Made by a program: the position numbers and the translations under genes. A stretch of 18,739 nt of DNA, from positions 1-18,739 of the forward strand of contig JAADCW010000220.1 in the NCBI GenBank assembly GCA_013154225.1, given 5' to 3'. Positions 6,100-14,290 of the stretch are shown piece by piece. The stretch comes from Chloroflexota bacterium (GTDB lineage Bacteria; Chloroflexota; Anaerolineae; Anaerolineales; DRMV01). Below the pieces are notes generated by a model that was not told the origin of the DNA, did no database searches, and saw nothing but the letters and a program-made list of their open reading frames with translations. How positions within the stretch are numbered: the first letter of the stretch is position 1; each line of letters starts with the position of its first letter.

Positions 6100-6405
6100 A
6101 CCTGGACAATTCCAAAGTCCAACAGTGGCGGCAGGAGTAGTAGGCCATCGGCCAGCGAGCCGGGGAGGGTGCAAGCCCGGCAATGGCGCCCGCCGAGCGC
6201 CCAGGCTGAACTCGCCTGCCTTTCCCCTAAGGGGACACTCTGCCGGTGAACCTCAGTAACCGGCAGCGGTTCGCGCCCGTTAGCGCGCTCGAGTGGTCGG
6301 CTGCCGCGTGCGGCAGGCGCGCCTACCCTGGTGCGCGACAGCCGACAACCAGGGTGGTACCGCGGAGGCAACGCCTTCGTCCCTACGGACGAAGGCGTTT
6401 TCGCT
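6100..6405 (+). ncRNA. T-box riboswitch, probable leucine specifier (CUC)
   Basis: The canonical T-box sequence AGGGTGGTACCGCG (6351-6364) is followed by an intrinsic terminator. Upstream, a Stem I can be traced: GGCAGG (6130-6135) pairs with CCTGCC (6215-6220); above it AGTA (6139-6142) faces GAA (6208-6210), the loop-E arrangement of a specifier loop. The bases after GAA are CTCG, so the likely specifier is CUC (Leu) followed by the usual purine. Stem II is CTGCCGGT/ACCGGCAG (6240-6247, 6259-6266) with GAA and AGTA in its loop, as in S-turn Stem II. A Stem III candidate is GTCGGCTG/CAGCCGAC (6296-6303, 6339-6346). The antiterminator bulge UGGU fits a tRNA with A73, as tRNA-Leu has. The T-box call is firm; the amino acid is an inference. 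Confidence 0.92.
6370..6403 (+). terminator. T-box regulated intrinsic terminator
   Basis: A 13-bp perfect stem (6370-6382 with 6387-6399), a four-base loop CTAC and a following TTTTCGCTT. It overlaps the 3' part of the antiterminator region, as expected for a transcriptional T-box switch. Confidence 0.92.
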
Positions 6406-6472
6406 TAATTCCCCCCAGCAGGCAGAGTCCCCTGCTCTGCCCTAATCCACGTCTTACACCACGGAGGTGCCT

Positions 6473-6724
6473 ATGGCTGCAAAAGGATGGGTCGAGATTG
6501 ACGAAACCCTATGTAAGGGTTGCGAGTTGTGCGTTGTTTACTGCCCCGTGGACGTCCTCATTCTCGACAAGGACCGTCTGACGCCCCAGGGCTACCATCC
6601 TGCAGCCCTGGCCAAAGACGGGTGCACCGGCTGCAACATCTGCGCTGTGGTGTGCCCTGAAGCCGCGATCACCGTATATCGGGAAGTCAAACCGCGCGCC
6701 CGCGCCGCGGCCAAAACATCTTAG
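6473..6724 (+). CDS. 2-oxoacid:ferredoxin oxidoreductase, delta (ferredoxin-like) subunit
   Basis: An 83-residue protein that carries electrons between the catalytic subunits and ferredoxin. Two [4Fe-4S] motifs are plain: CKGCELCVVYC (C14, C17, C20, C24) and CTGCNICAVVC (C51, C54, C57, C61), both followed by Pro. The ATG at 6473 is used because GGAGG (6463-6467) is five bases upstream; a GTG two codons earlier overlaps that ribosome site. This is the first gene after the T-box terminator, so it and the three genes behind it should be under T-box control. The stop codon lies within the ribosome site of the alpha gene. Delta subunits of this type occur in KOR, VOR and IOR enzymes, so the motif alone does not fix the substrate. 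Confidence 0.93.
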   Translation: MAAKGWVEIDETLCKGCELCVVYCPVDVLILDKDRLTPQGYHPAALAKDGCTGCNICAVVCPEAAITVYREVKPRARAAAKTS

Positions 6725-6733
6725 GAGGCTCCC

Positions 6734-7845
6734 ATGACTCGCGAACTGATGAAAGGTAACGTCGCTATGGCTGAAGCCGCCATCCGCGCCGGGCTGGACG
6801 CTTACTTCGGCTATCCCATCACCCCGCAAAGCGAACTGCTGGAATGGATGTCGAAGCGGATGCCCGAAGAAGGCCGCGTGTTCCTGCAGGCCGAAAGTGA
6901 AGTTGCGGCCATCAACATGGTTTACGGCGCGGCCTGCACCGGCGCTCGGGTGATGACTTCAACCTCAGGCCCAGGCATCAGCCTGATGGCCGAAGGCATT
7001 TCTTACATTGCCGGCACCGAGGTTCCCGCGGTGATCGTGGACGTGGTGCGCGGCGGCCCTGGCCTGGGCAACATTGCCCCCTCTCAGGGCGATTACCGCC
7101 AGGTTGCCCACGGCGCAGGCCACGGCGATTTCTTCCCCATTGTGCTGGCGCCTTCCTCTGTGCAGGAAGCCGTGGACCTCATCACCGAGGCCTTTGACCT
7201 GGCTGAAAAATACCGCACTGTGGTATTCATCGTTGCGGACGGGAGCATCGGCCAGATGATGGAACCTGTCAGCCTGCCTGAGCCCCGCGCCATCCAACGC
7301 GAAGCCCCTGATTGGGCTGTGACCGGTGCCGAAGGCCGCCCGCGGCGCACACTCACCTCCCTTTACCTCCAGCCCGAGGAGGAAGAGGAAGTCAACCTGC
7401 GCCTGGTGCGCCGCTGGCGTGAGGCCGAGGCTAATGAAATCCGCTATCGGGAATATTACCTGGACGATGCCGAATATGTGGTCATGGGCTTTGGCACCGC
7501 GGGCCGTGTGGCCCTCTCTGCGGTGCGCGCGGCCCGGGCCCAAGGCATTCGGGTGGGGCTGTTCCGCCCGGTGAGCCTGCGCCCCTTCCCCTACCAGGCT
7601 GTGCGCGAGCTGGCCGAGAAGGCCAAAGCCTTCCTGGTGGTGGAAATGAACGGCGGCCAAATGCTCGACGATGTTAAAGCCGCGGCCCAGGGGCAGGTGC
7701 CCATTCGCTTCTACGGGCGCATGGGCGGCGTGGTGCCCTTCCCCGATGAAGTGCTGGACGAAATCCATGCCCTGGTTTCCGAACCCCCAACCTTGGATGA
7801 AGACCCCCGCGCCCGCTGGCTGGATAACATGCAGAGGAGGATGTC

Positions 7846-7849
<4 letters not shown>
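6734..7849 (+). CDS. vorB: 2-oxoacid:ferredoxin oxidoreductase, alpha subunit (VorB-like)
   Basis: A 371-residue pyrimidine-binding subunit of the four-subunit oxidoreductases, which interconvert a 2-oxoacid plus CoA with acyl-CoA, CO2 and reduced ferredoxin. Seen here are GYPITPQSEL (26-35), QAESEVAAI with E54 in the position of the conserved thiamine-activating Glu, TSTSGPGISLM (75-85) and RGGPGLGNIAPSQGDY (106-121), then a C-terminal Rossmann-like part (about 240-350). Overall it resembles the group annotated as 3-methyl-2-oxobutanoate (VOR) subunit VorB; 2-oxoglutarate (KOR) specificity cannot be excluded by eye. AGGAGG precedes the ATG, and the gene overlaps the beta gene by four bases (ATGA). 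The T-box and neighbouring branched-chain transporter favour a branched-chain substrate. Confidence 0.9.
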
Positions 7850-8637
<788 letters not shown>

Positions 8638-8652
8638 ACAAGGAGGTGTAGT

Positions 8653-9201
8653 GTGCAAACCGAAATCTTAATCGCCGGGTTTGGTGGTCAAGGGGTGCTC
8701 TTCGCCGGGCAGGTCTTGGCTTATGCCGCAATGGACTCCGGCTACGAAGTCACCTGGTTCCCTTCCTACGGCCCAGAAATGCGGGGCGGCACGGCCAACT
8801 GCACCGTCATCATCGCGGATGAGGAAATTGGCTCCCCGCTGGTCGCGCACCCGCAGGTGTTGATGGCCCTCAACGCACCCTCGCTGGATAAATTCGAACC
8901 CCAGGTTGTGCCTGGCGGCCTGATTGTAGCCAACGCCTCGCTCCTCAATCGCGAAGTCGAGCGAGACGACGTCCGCGCCATCATACTCAAGGCCAACCAC
9001 ATTGCCGAAGACCTGGGCGACCGCCGCATGGCCAACATGGTCATGCTGGGCGCTCTGCTCACCCAACTGCCTGTGCTCACTCTGGAACAGGTCAAGACCG
9101 CGCTGAAGGAACACCTCCCCGAACGCAAGCAGTATTTGCTGGAGGCGAACTACCGAGCGCTGGATGCCGGCGCGGCCCAGGCTGCTGAACTTATTGTCTA
9201 A
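8653..9201 (+). CDS. 2-oxoacid:ferredoxin oxidoreductase, gamma subunit
   Basis: A 182-residue subunit of the same complex. It starts with GTG at 8653, placed by AAGGAGGTG just upstream and 15 bases after the beta stop. The conserved N-terminal motif GFGGQGV (9-15) and the motif SYGPEMRGGTA (38-48) identify the gamma domain, which contributes to CoA binding in this enzyme class. Length is normal. It closes the delta-alpha-beta-gamma operon, and the inverted repeat at 9210-9262 follows the stop. Confidence 0.93.
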   Translation: MQTEILIAGFGGQGVLFAGQVLAYAAMDSGYEVTWFPSYGPEMRGGTANCTVIIADEEIGSPLVAHPQVLMALNAPSLDKFEPQVVPGGLIVANASLLNREVERDDVRAIILKANHIAEDLGDRRMANMVMLGALLTQLPVLTLEQVKTALKEHLPERKQYLLEANYRALDAGAAQAAELIV

Positions 9202-9209
9202 CCACCGTG

Positions 9210-9262
9210 CGCCCCTGCCGCACGGGCTCCGCGCCGCGGGTGCCCATTGCTTGGCAGGGGCG
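9210..9262 (+). terminator. Inverted repeat after the oxidoreductase operon, possible terminator
   Basis: CGCCCCTGCC (9210-9219) and its exact complement (9253-9262) enclose a 33-base GC-rich loop that can itself pair (GGGC/GCCC). Only TTGACTTT follows, so the U tract is poor. It begins nine bases after the gamma stop, which suits a terminator or RNA-stabilising element. Confidence 0.5.
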
Positions 9263-9329
9263 TTGACTTTGCCCCTTGGGAAACCGGCCATATCCCCTCC
9301 CCTGCACCGGTTGCGCATATCAAAGTATG

Positions 9330-9358
9330 TTGACTTTTCACTAAAGATATGCAATACT
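9330..9358 (+). promoter_or_regulatory. Promoter of the transporter/ligase cluster
   Basis: TTGACT (9330-9335), a 17-base spacer, then AATACT (9353-9358) preceded by TGC, giving an extended -10 element. The local sequence is AT-rich inside a GC-rich window. A start near 9365 leaves about 88 bases before the LivG-like gene; that leader holds a small TGGCAG/CTGCCA hairpin (9377-9397). Confidence 0.6.
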
Positions 9359-9370
9359 GATCACATCTTT
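9343..9370. promoter_or_regulatory. Candidate operator palindrome overlapping the -10 element
   Basis: AAAGATATG (9343-9351) and CACATCTTT (9362-9370) are complementary at eight of nine positions, with a 10-base spacer that contains the -10 hexamer. The placement is that of a repressor site. No regulator gene is present in the window. Confidence 0.4.
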
Positions 9371-9452
9371 CCTTAATGGCAGGTTAAATTTCTGCCAAGC
9401 GCCGTTTGTTTCCCACGCCCTTTCTCCCTCCCCTTCCAAGCCAGGAGTTGCC

Positions 9453-10316
9453 ATGCTGCGAGGTTTCCGCCACACGCTCAACAGCAGTCGTTTGCAACCC
9501 GGCGAAACCCAACTGCGCATCGAGAATGTGCACTTGAGTTTCGGCGGTGTTGCCGCCCTCACCGGCATCAATTTAGAGGTGCGGCAAAGCGAAATTCTGG
9601 CCATCATCGGCCCGAATGGGGCCGGCAAAACCAGCCTGCTCAATTGTATCAGCGGGCTTTACAAACCCCAACGCGGGCGCATCATGTTCAACGACGGGCA
9701 AGAAGAGCACGACCTCATCAAACTTCGCCCGCACCAAATCGCCCGCCTGGGTATTGCCAGGTCCTTCCAGAACATCGAACTCTTCCGCCACATGACCGTG
9801 CTCGACAACCTGCTGGCCGGGTGCCATGTGCACATGAAAAGCGGCCTGCTGAGCTGCCTGATCTATTGGGGCCCTGCTCAGCGCGAGCAAATTGCCTTCC
9901 GGGAATTTGTCGAAGACATCATTGACCTGCTGGAAATCGAATCCATCCGCGACAAAAAAGTGGGCACCCTGGCCTACGGGCTTCAAAAGCGCGTCGAACT
10001 GGGGCGCGCGCTGGCCATGAAACCAGCCATCCTCTTGCTGGATGAGCCTATGGCCGGCATGAACTCCGAAGAAAAGGAAGACATGGCCCGCTTTATCCTG
10101 GACATCAACGAGGAACACGGCGTCACCATCGTGCTCATCGAACACGACATGGGCGTGGTCATGGACATCAGCGACCGGGTCGCGGTGCTCAACTTCGGTC
10201 AGAAGATTGCCGAAGGCACCCCCGACGAAGTCCGCAGTAACCCGCTGGTCATCCAAGCCTACCTGGGTGAAGAACACGCCCTCTTCCCCTTCGGCGCAGG
10301 AGGCTCCCATGATTGA
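9453..10316 (+). CDS. livG: Branched-chain-type ABC transporter ATPase (LivG-like)
   Basis: A 287-residue cytoplasmic ATPase that powers a Liv-type (HAAT family) importer. Visible are Walker A GPNGAGKT (53-60), the Q-loop region ARSFQNIELF (102-111), a signature-like AYGLQKRVEL (174-183) in place of LSGGQ, Walker B AILLLDEP (192-199) and the H-loop H231 (LIEHD). AYGLQ or YGxQ signatures are normal for LivG proteins. AGGAG lies upstream of the ATG at 9453. About 20 extra residues at the N-terminus precede the usual start of the domain. The 3' end overlaps the next gene by eight bases, so this ATPase and the acyl-CoA ligase are translationally coupled. Confidence 0.9.
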   Translation: MLRGFRHTLNSSRLQPGETQLRIENVHLSFGGVAALTGINLEVRQSEILAIIGPNGAGKTSLLNCISGLYKPQRGRIMFNDGQEEHDLIKLRPHQIARLGIARSFQNIELFRHMTVLDNLLAGCHVHMKSGLLSCLIYWGPAQREQIAFREFVEDIIDLLEIESIRDKKVGTLAYGLQKRVELGRALAMKPAILLLDEPMAGMNSEEKEDMARFILDINEEHGVTIVLIEHDMGVVMDISDRVAVLNFGQKIAEGTPDEVRSNPLVIQAYLGEEHALFPFGAGGSHD

Positions 10317-12213
10317 GACCCTTCCCCAATATCTGGCCTTGCGCGCCAAGGAAGCCCCTGACCGCGTGGCCTTGCGCGAACGCATCTACGGCATTTGGCA
10401 GCCCATCACCTGGCAGGAATACTACGACCATGTCAAGCATTTTGCCCTGGGCCTGCACGCCCTGGGCCTGAAACCCCAGGATACCGTGGCCATCATCGGC
10501 GACAACCGCCCCGAATGGGTTTTCGCCGAACTGGCCGCCCAAGCCATGGGCGCCAAATCCATCGGCATCTACCAAGATTCCGTGGCCGACGAAGTCTTCG
10601 ACATCGTCAACCGCTCCGACGCCACGTTTGTGGTGGCCGAAGACCAGGAGCAGGTTGACAAAATGCTGGAAATCTGGGACCGGCTGGAAGGTCGCGTCCA
10701 CAAGGTCATCTATTACGACCCCAAGGGCCTGCGCAACTACACCGAAGACTTCCTCATCTATTTCCTGGATGTGGAAGCCATTGGCAAGGAATACGCGGAA
10801 AAACACCCTGATTTCTTTGAAGAGCAAATCGCCAAAGGCAAAGGTTCTGATTTGGCCCTGCTTTCCACCACGTCGGGCACGACTTCGCGGCCAAAACTGG
10901 CCATGCTCACCCACGACAACCTCATCAGCATGGCCCGCAACCTGATGGCTGTGGACCCCCTGGAACCCGACGACGAATTCGTCTCCTTCCTGCCGCTGGC
11001 ATGGATCGGCGAGCAAATGAGTTCTGTGGCCTGCGGGCTCTACATTGGCTTCAAGGTCAACTTCCCTGAAGCGCCCGAAACCGTGCAACACGACATGCGG
11101 GAAATCGGGCCTCAGATGATGTTCAGCCCGCCCCGCATTTGGGAAAGCCTGGTCAGCCAGGTGCAGGTCAAAATCGAAGATACCACGCCCTTCAAGCGCA
11201 TGATGTACAACTGGGCACTGCCCATCGGCTACCGCATGGCCGACACCCGTTTCCGCAAAGAGACGCCGTCCACCAAGCTGAAGATTCTCTACTTCCTGGC
11301 CGATTGGCTGGTGTTCCAAAACATCAAAGATCAACTCGGCCTGCGGCGGCTCAAACGGGCCTACACCGGCGGCGCGGCCTTGGGGCCCGATATCTTCCGC
11401 TTCTTCCACGCGCTGGGCGTGAATTTGAAACAAATCTACGGCCAGACCGAAATCGGCGGTATCGCGGTGGTGCACCGCGACGGCGATATCAAGTTCCAAA
11501 CCGTGGGTCTGCCCATTCCTGAAACCGAAGTCAAGATCGAGGAAAGCGGCGAAATCCTGATGCGTTCCCCCGCGGTGATGCAGGGCTATTACGGCAACCC
11601 TGAAGCCACCGCAGAAGCCATTGACGAGGAAGGCTGGCTGCACTCTGGCGATGCTGGCTACTTCGACGAAGATGGCCACCTCATCGTGATTGACCGCGCC
11701 AAAGACGTCATGACCCTGCACGACGGCACCAAATTCAGCCCGCAGTTCATTGAAAACAAGCTGAAATTCAGCCCCTACATCCGGGAAGCCGTGGTCTTTG
11801 GCGGCGATTGGCCCTTTGTCACCGCGTTCATCAACATTGACTTTGCCAACGTGGGTAAATGGGCTGAAAACCATCAAGTGCCCTACACCACCTACACCGA
11901 CCTGGCGCAAAAGCCTGAAGTGTATGAAATTATCAAACAGCACGTCCTTCAGGCCAATGCCGACCTGCCGCCCGCGGCCCGAATCCGTCGGTTCCTGTTG
12001 TTACACAAGGAACTGGACGCGGACGACGCGGAACTCACCCGCACCCGCAAGGTGCGCCGCCGCCTGGTTGCCGAGCGCTACAAGGAACTCATTGACGCCC
12101 TTTACGGCGACCAGGACAAGGTAGAAGTCGAAACCGTGATTACCTACCAGGACGGCCGCACCGCCACCATCCGCACCCACCTCCGCATCGAAGAAGTGGA
12201 CACGGGCGATTAG
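10309..12213 (+). CDS. AMP-forming acyl-CoA ligase, long-chain fatty-acid type
   Basis: A 634-residue member of the adenylate-forming (ANL) family that activates a carboxylic acid with ATP and CoA. The start at 10309 follows AGGAGG; a longer in-frame extension back to 10207 lies inside the LivG-like gene. Motifs are TTSGTTSRPK (187-196, P-loop), YGQTEIGG (377-384) and GWLHSGDAGYFDEDGHLIVIDRAKD region (442-466), with a C-terminal ELTRTRKVRR that matches the end of FadD15-like ligases. The P-loop has Ser193 where Gly is usual. Its place between transporter genes suggests that it activates the imported compound. The substrate could be a fatty, branched or aromatic acid; sequence alone does not tell. 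Confidence 0.9.
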   Translation: MIETLPQYLALRAKEAPDRVALRERIYGIWQPITWQEYYDHVKHFALGLHALGLKPQDTVAIIGDNRPEWVFAELAAQAMGAKSIGIYQDSVADEVFDIVNRSDATFVVAEDQEQVDKMLEIWDRLEGRVHKVIYYDPKGLRNYTEDFLIYFLDVEAIGKEYAEKHPDFFEEQIAKGKGSDLALLSTTSGTTSRPKLAMLTHDNLISMARNLMAVDPLEPDDEFVSFLPLAWIGEQMSSVACGLYIGFKVNFPEAPETVQHDMREIGPQMMFSPPRIWESLVSQVQVKIEDTTPFKRMMYNWALPIGYRMADTRFRKETPSTKLKILYFLADWLVFQNIKDQLGLRRLKRAYTGGAALGPDIFRFFHALGVNLKQIYGQTEIGGIAVVHRDGDIKFQTVGLPIPETEVKIEESGEILMRSPAVMQGYYGNPEATAEAIDEEGWLHSGDAGYFDEDGHLIVIDRAKDVMTLHDGTKFSPQFIENKLKFSPYIREAVVFGGDWPFVTAFINIDFANVGKWAENHQVPYTTYTDLAQKPEVYEIIKQHVLQANADLPPAARIRRFLLLHKELDADDAELTRTRKVRRRLVAERYKELIDALYGDQDKVEVETVITYQDGRTATIRTHLRIEEVDTGD

Positions 12214-12224
12214 GAGAAGCGACG

Positions 12225-13097
12225 ATGGATTTGTTCATCCAACTCACCCTCACCGGCTTGACCAATGGGGCTATTCTGTCCCTGGCTGCGCTGGGCTTTG
12301 TGCTCATCTATAAATCCAGCGATGTCATCAACTTTGCCCAGGGCGAATTCCTCCTCATTGGTGCGTACGTGCTCTTTTCCATGATCGTGCAGTTTCACCT
12401 GCCGTGGACCATCGGGTTGGTCATCACCCTGCTGGTGGCTGTGGCCATCGGTGTGTTGGTCGAACGGCTGGTCCTGCGCCCGCTTATTGGTGAGCCCATC
12501 ATTTCGGTCATCATGGCTACCATCGGCCTGAGCAGTTTGCTGCGGGCCATTGTGAGCACCATTTGGGGCAACCAACCCCGGGCGTTTCCGCCGTTCATTC
12601 CCAGCAAGCCGGTGCACATCCTCGGCGCGACCGTAGGTGCAGACCGGCTGTGGGCCATCGGCATTGCCGTGCTCATGCTGGTGCTCTTCAACCTGTTCTT
12701 CACCCGCTCCAAAGAGGGCATTGCCATGCGGGCTGTGGCCGATGATCAGCAAGCCGCGATGAGCATGGGCATCAGCGTGAAGCGCATCTTCGCGTGGGCG
12801 TGGTCCATTGCCGCGGTCACCGCGGCCATCGGCGGCGCACTGGTGGCCAACATCGTGGGCGTGGGGCCCGAGCTGGCCGGCTTTGGCCTGCGGGTGTTCC
12901 CTGTGGTCATCCTCGGCGGGTTGGACTCCATCCCCGGCGCGATCATCGGCGGCCTCATCATCGGCCTGCTGGAAGCCTACGTCGGCGGCTACATCGGCAT
13001 GGGGCTCAATCAGGTGATTTCCTTTGTTGTGCTCATCATCATCCTCATGGTGCGCCCCTACGGCCTCTTTGGCCAGGAAATCATCGAGCGCGTGTAA
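12225..13097 (+). CDS. livH: Branched-chain-type ABC transporter permease (LivH-like)
   Basis: A 290-residue, highly hydrophobic inner-membrane permease with about eight membrane segments. The N-terminal motif NFAQGEFLLIGAY (36-48) and the region KRIFAWAWSIAAVTAAIGG (about 183-201) are typical of LivH. TAGGAGAAG precedes the ATG, and the gene begins 11 bases after the ligase stop. It would pair with the LivM-like permease to form the channel. Confidence 0.93.
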   Translation: MDLFIQLTLTGLTNGAILSLAALGFVLIYKSSDVINFAQGEFLLIGAYVLFSMIVQFHLPWTIGLVITLLVAVAIGVLVERLVLRPLIGEPIISVIMATIGLSSLLRAIVSTIWGNQPRAFPPFIPSKPVHILGATVGADRLWAIGIAVLMLVLFNLFFTRSKEGIAMRAVADDQQAAMSMGISVKRIFAWAWSIAAVTAAIGGALVANIVGVGPELAGFGLRVFPVVILGGLDSIPGAIIGGLIIGLLEAYVGGYIGMGLNQVISFVVLIIILMVRPYGLFGQEIIERV

Positions 13098-13142
13098 CCT
13101 TCCATCTGCCTCTTCTCCACCCCTTTTGAGGAGCGAGCCCTT

Positions 13143-14186
13143 ATGGTCTCTGGCATTTTCCACACCTCTTACGAATCCGACATGGCACTGCGCCGCACAC
13201 CTGCGCAGAAAATTCGCCTGGCGCTGTTCATCCTCTTCATCCTGGTATTCCCCTTCTTTGCCAGCCGCTACACCCTGACCCTGGCAAACCAGGTGGCCAT
13301 TGCCACCATTGGCGCCATTGGCCTCAACATCCTCACTGGCTACACTGGCCAAATTAGCCTGGGTCAAGGTGGCTTTATGGCCGTGGGTGCCTACACTGCC
13401 GGGCTGGTCACCGTGCGGTTGGGTCTGCCGTGGTGGCTTTCCATCATCATCGCCAGCCTGGTCACCGCGGCTGTGGGCGCCCTGTTTGGCATCCCTTCCC
13501 TACGGTTGAAAGGGCTTTACCTGGCCATCGCCACCCTGGCAGCGCAAGAAATCATCCTCTGGGTCGTTACCCACTGGAAAGCCCTCACCGGCGGCGTGGA
13601 AGCCCTGGTGGTGCCTGACCCCATGCTGTTTGGCATCCGCATCAACTCCGACTTCAACTTCTACTGGTTGGCCTGGGGTCTGGTGGGCATCACCGCGCTC
13701 ATGACCGTCAACCTGTTCCGCACCCACTACGGCCGGGCCTTCATCGCGATCCGCGATCAAGACATCGCAGCCGAAGTCATGGGCATCAACCTGTTCCGCT
13801 ACAAACTGCTCGCCTTTGCCCTCTCATCGTTCTTCGTGGGCCTTTCGGGCGCGCTCATCGCCCACTATCGCAGCATCGTCACCTGGGAACGCTTCACCAT
13901 TGACGTTTCCGTGCTCTACCTGGCCATGATCATCATCGGCGGGCTGGGTTCGGTTTCCGGCTCCCTCTTTGGGGCCACGTTCATGACCCTGCTTCCCGCG
14001 GTGCTCAACAACTTGGGGCGCTCCCTGCGCGGTGTGTTCCCGCAGATTACGTCCATCATGCCCTTCATCCAGCAAGCCACGTTTGGCCTGGTGATTATCC
14101 TCTTCCTGATTTTGGAGCCCGAAGGCATCAAAAAACTATGGGAAGACATCAAAGATTACTTCAGGCTTTGGCCATTCAGTTATTAA
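13143..14186 (+). CDS. livM: Branched-chain-type ABC transporter permease (LivM-like)
   Basis: A 347-residue permease, the partner of LivH. The family motif GYTGQISLGQGGFMAVGAY is seen at 66-84, and the cytoplasmic coupling-loop region AIRDQDIAAEVMGINLFRYK lies at about 202-221. About eight membrane helices are expected. GAGGAG is found upstream of the ATG, 45 bases after the LivH stop. The next intergenic stretch (14187-14290) contains a four-codon open frame with its own ribosome site. Confidence 0.93.
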   Translation: MVSGIFHTSYESDMALRRTPAQKIRLALFILFILVFPFFASRYTLTLANQVAIATIGAIGLNILTGYTGQISLGQGGFMAVGAYTAGLVTVRLGLPWWLSIIIASLVTAAVGALFGIPSLRLKGLYLAIATLAAQEIILWVVTHWKALTGGVEALVVPDPMLFGIRINSDFNFYWLAWGLVGITALMTVNLFRTHYGRAFIAIRDQDIAAEVMGINLFRYKLLAFALSSFFVGLSGALIAHYRSIVTWERFTIDVSVLYLAMIIIGGLGSVSGSLFGATFMTLLPAVLNNLGRSLRGVFPQITSIMPFIQQATFGLVIILFLILEPEGIKKLWEDIKDYFRLWPFSY

Positions 14187-14194
14187 CCCCACCC

Positions 14195-14219
14195 AGGAGG
14201 TGCTATGAAGCAAGTGTGA
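14195..14219 (+). other. Four-codon mini-ORF (MKQV) with strong ribosome site
   Basis: AGGAGG (14195-14200), then ATG AAG CAA GTG TGA (14205-14219). It sits 71 bases upstream of the substrate-binding protein gene and ahead of T-rich sequence. It could be a leader peptide, a ribosome standby element, or the remnant of an earlier start of that gene. Confidence 0.45.
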
Positions 14220-14290
14220 AGCGACAAATTCCCCCATCCCCTCGTTTTTCCATCCTGTTCTCTTTTTCCGACCAACTCAGGAGGTGAAGT

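Noticed and set aside
6100..6360. A tRNA or another riboswitch class in the structured leader
   Set aside because: No cloverleaf with TTCGANNC and CCA end was found; the AGGGTGG(N)ACCGCG motif, specifier loop and terminator explain the region as a T-box.
6062..6581. Two rightward open frames across the T-box leader
   Set aside because: They cross conserved RNA stems, the T-box motif and the terminator, so the structure is RNA and not coding.
9263..9296. A second promoter using TTGACT at 9263-9268
   Set aside because: No acceptable -10 hexamer is found 16-18 bases downstream; the match at 9330-9358 is much better.
10249..11943. Leftward open frame of 564 codons antisense to the acyl-CoA ligase
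   Set aside because: The sense strand shows a full set of ligase motifs; the antisense protein is His/Val/Phe-rich with no recognisable domain or start signal.
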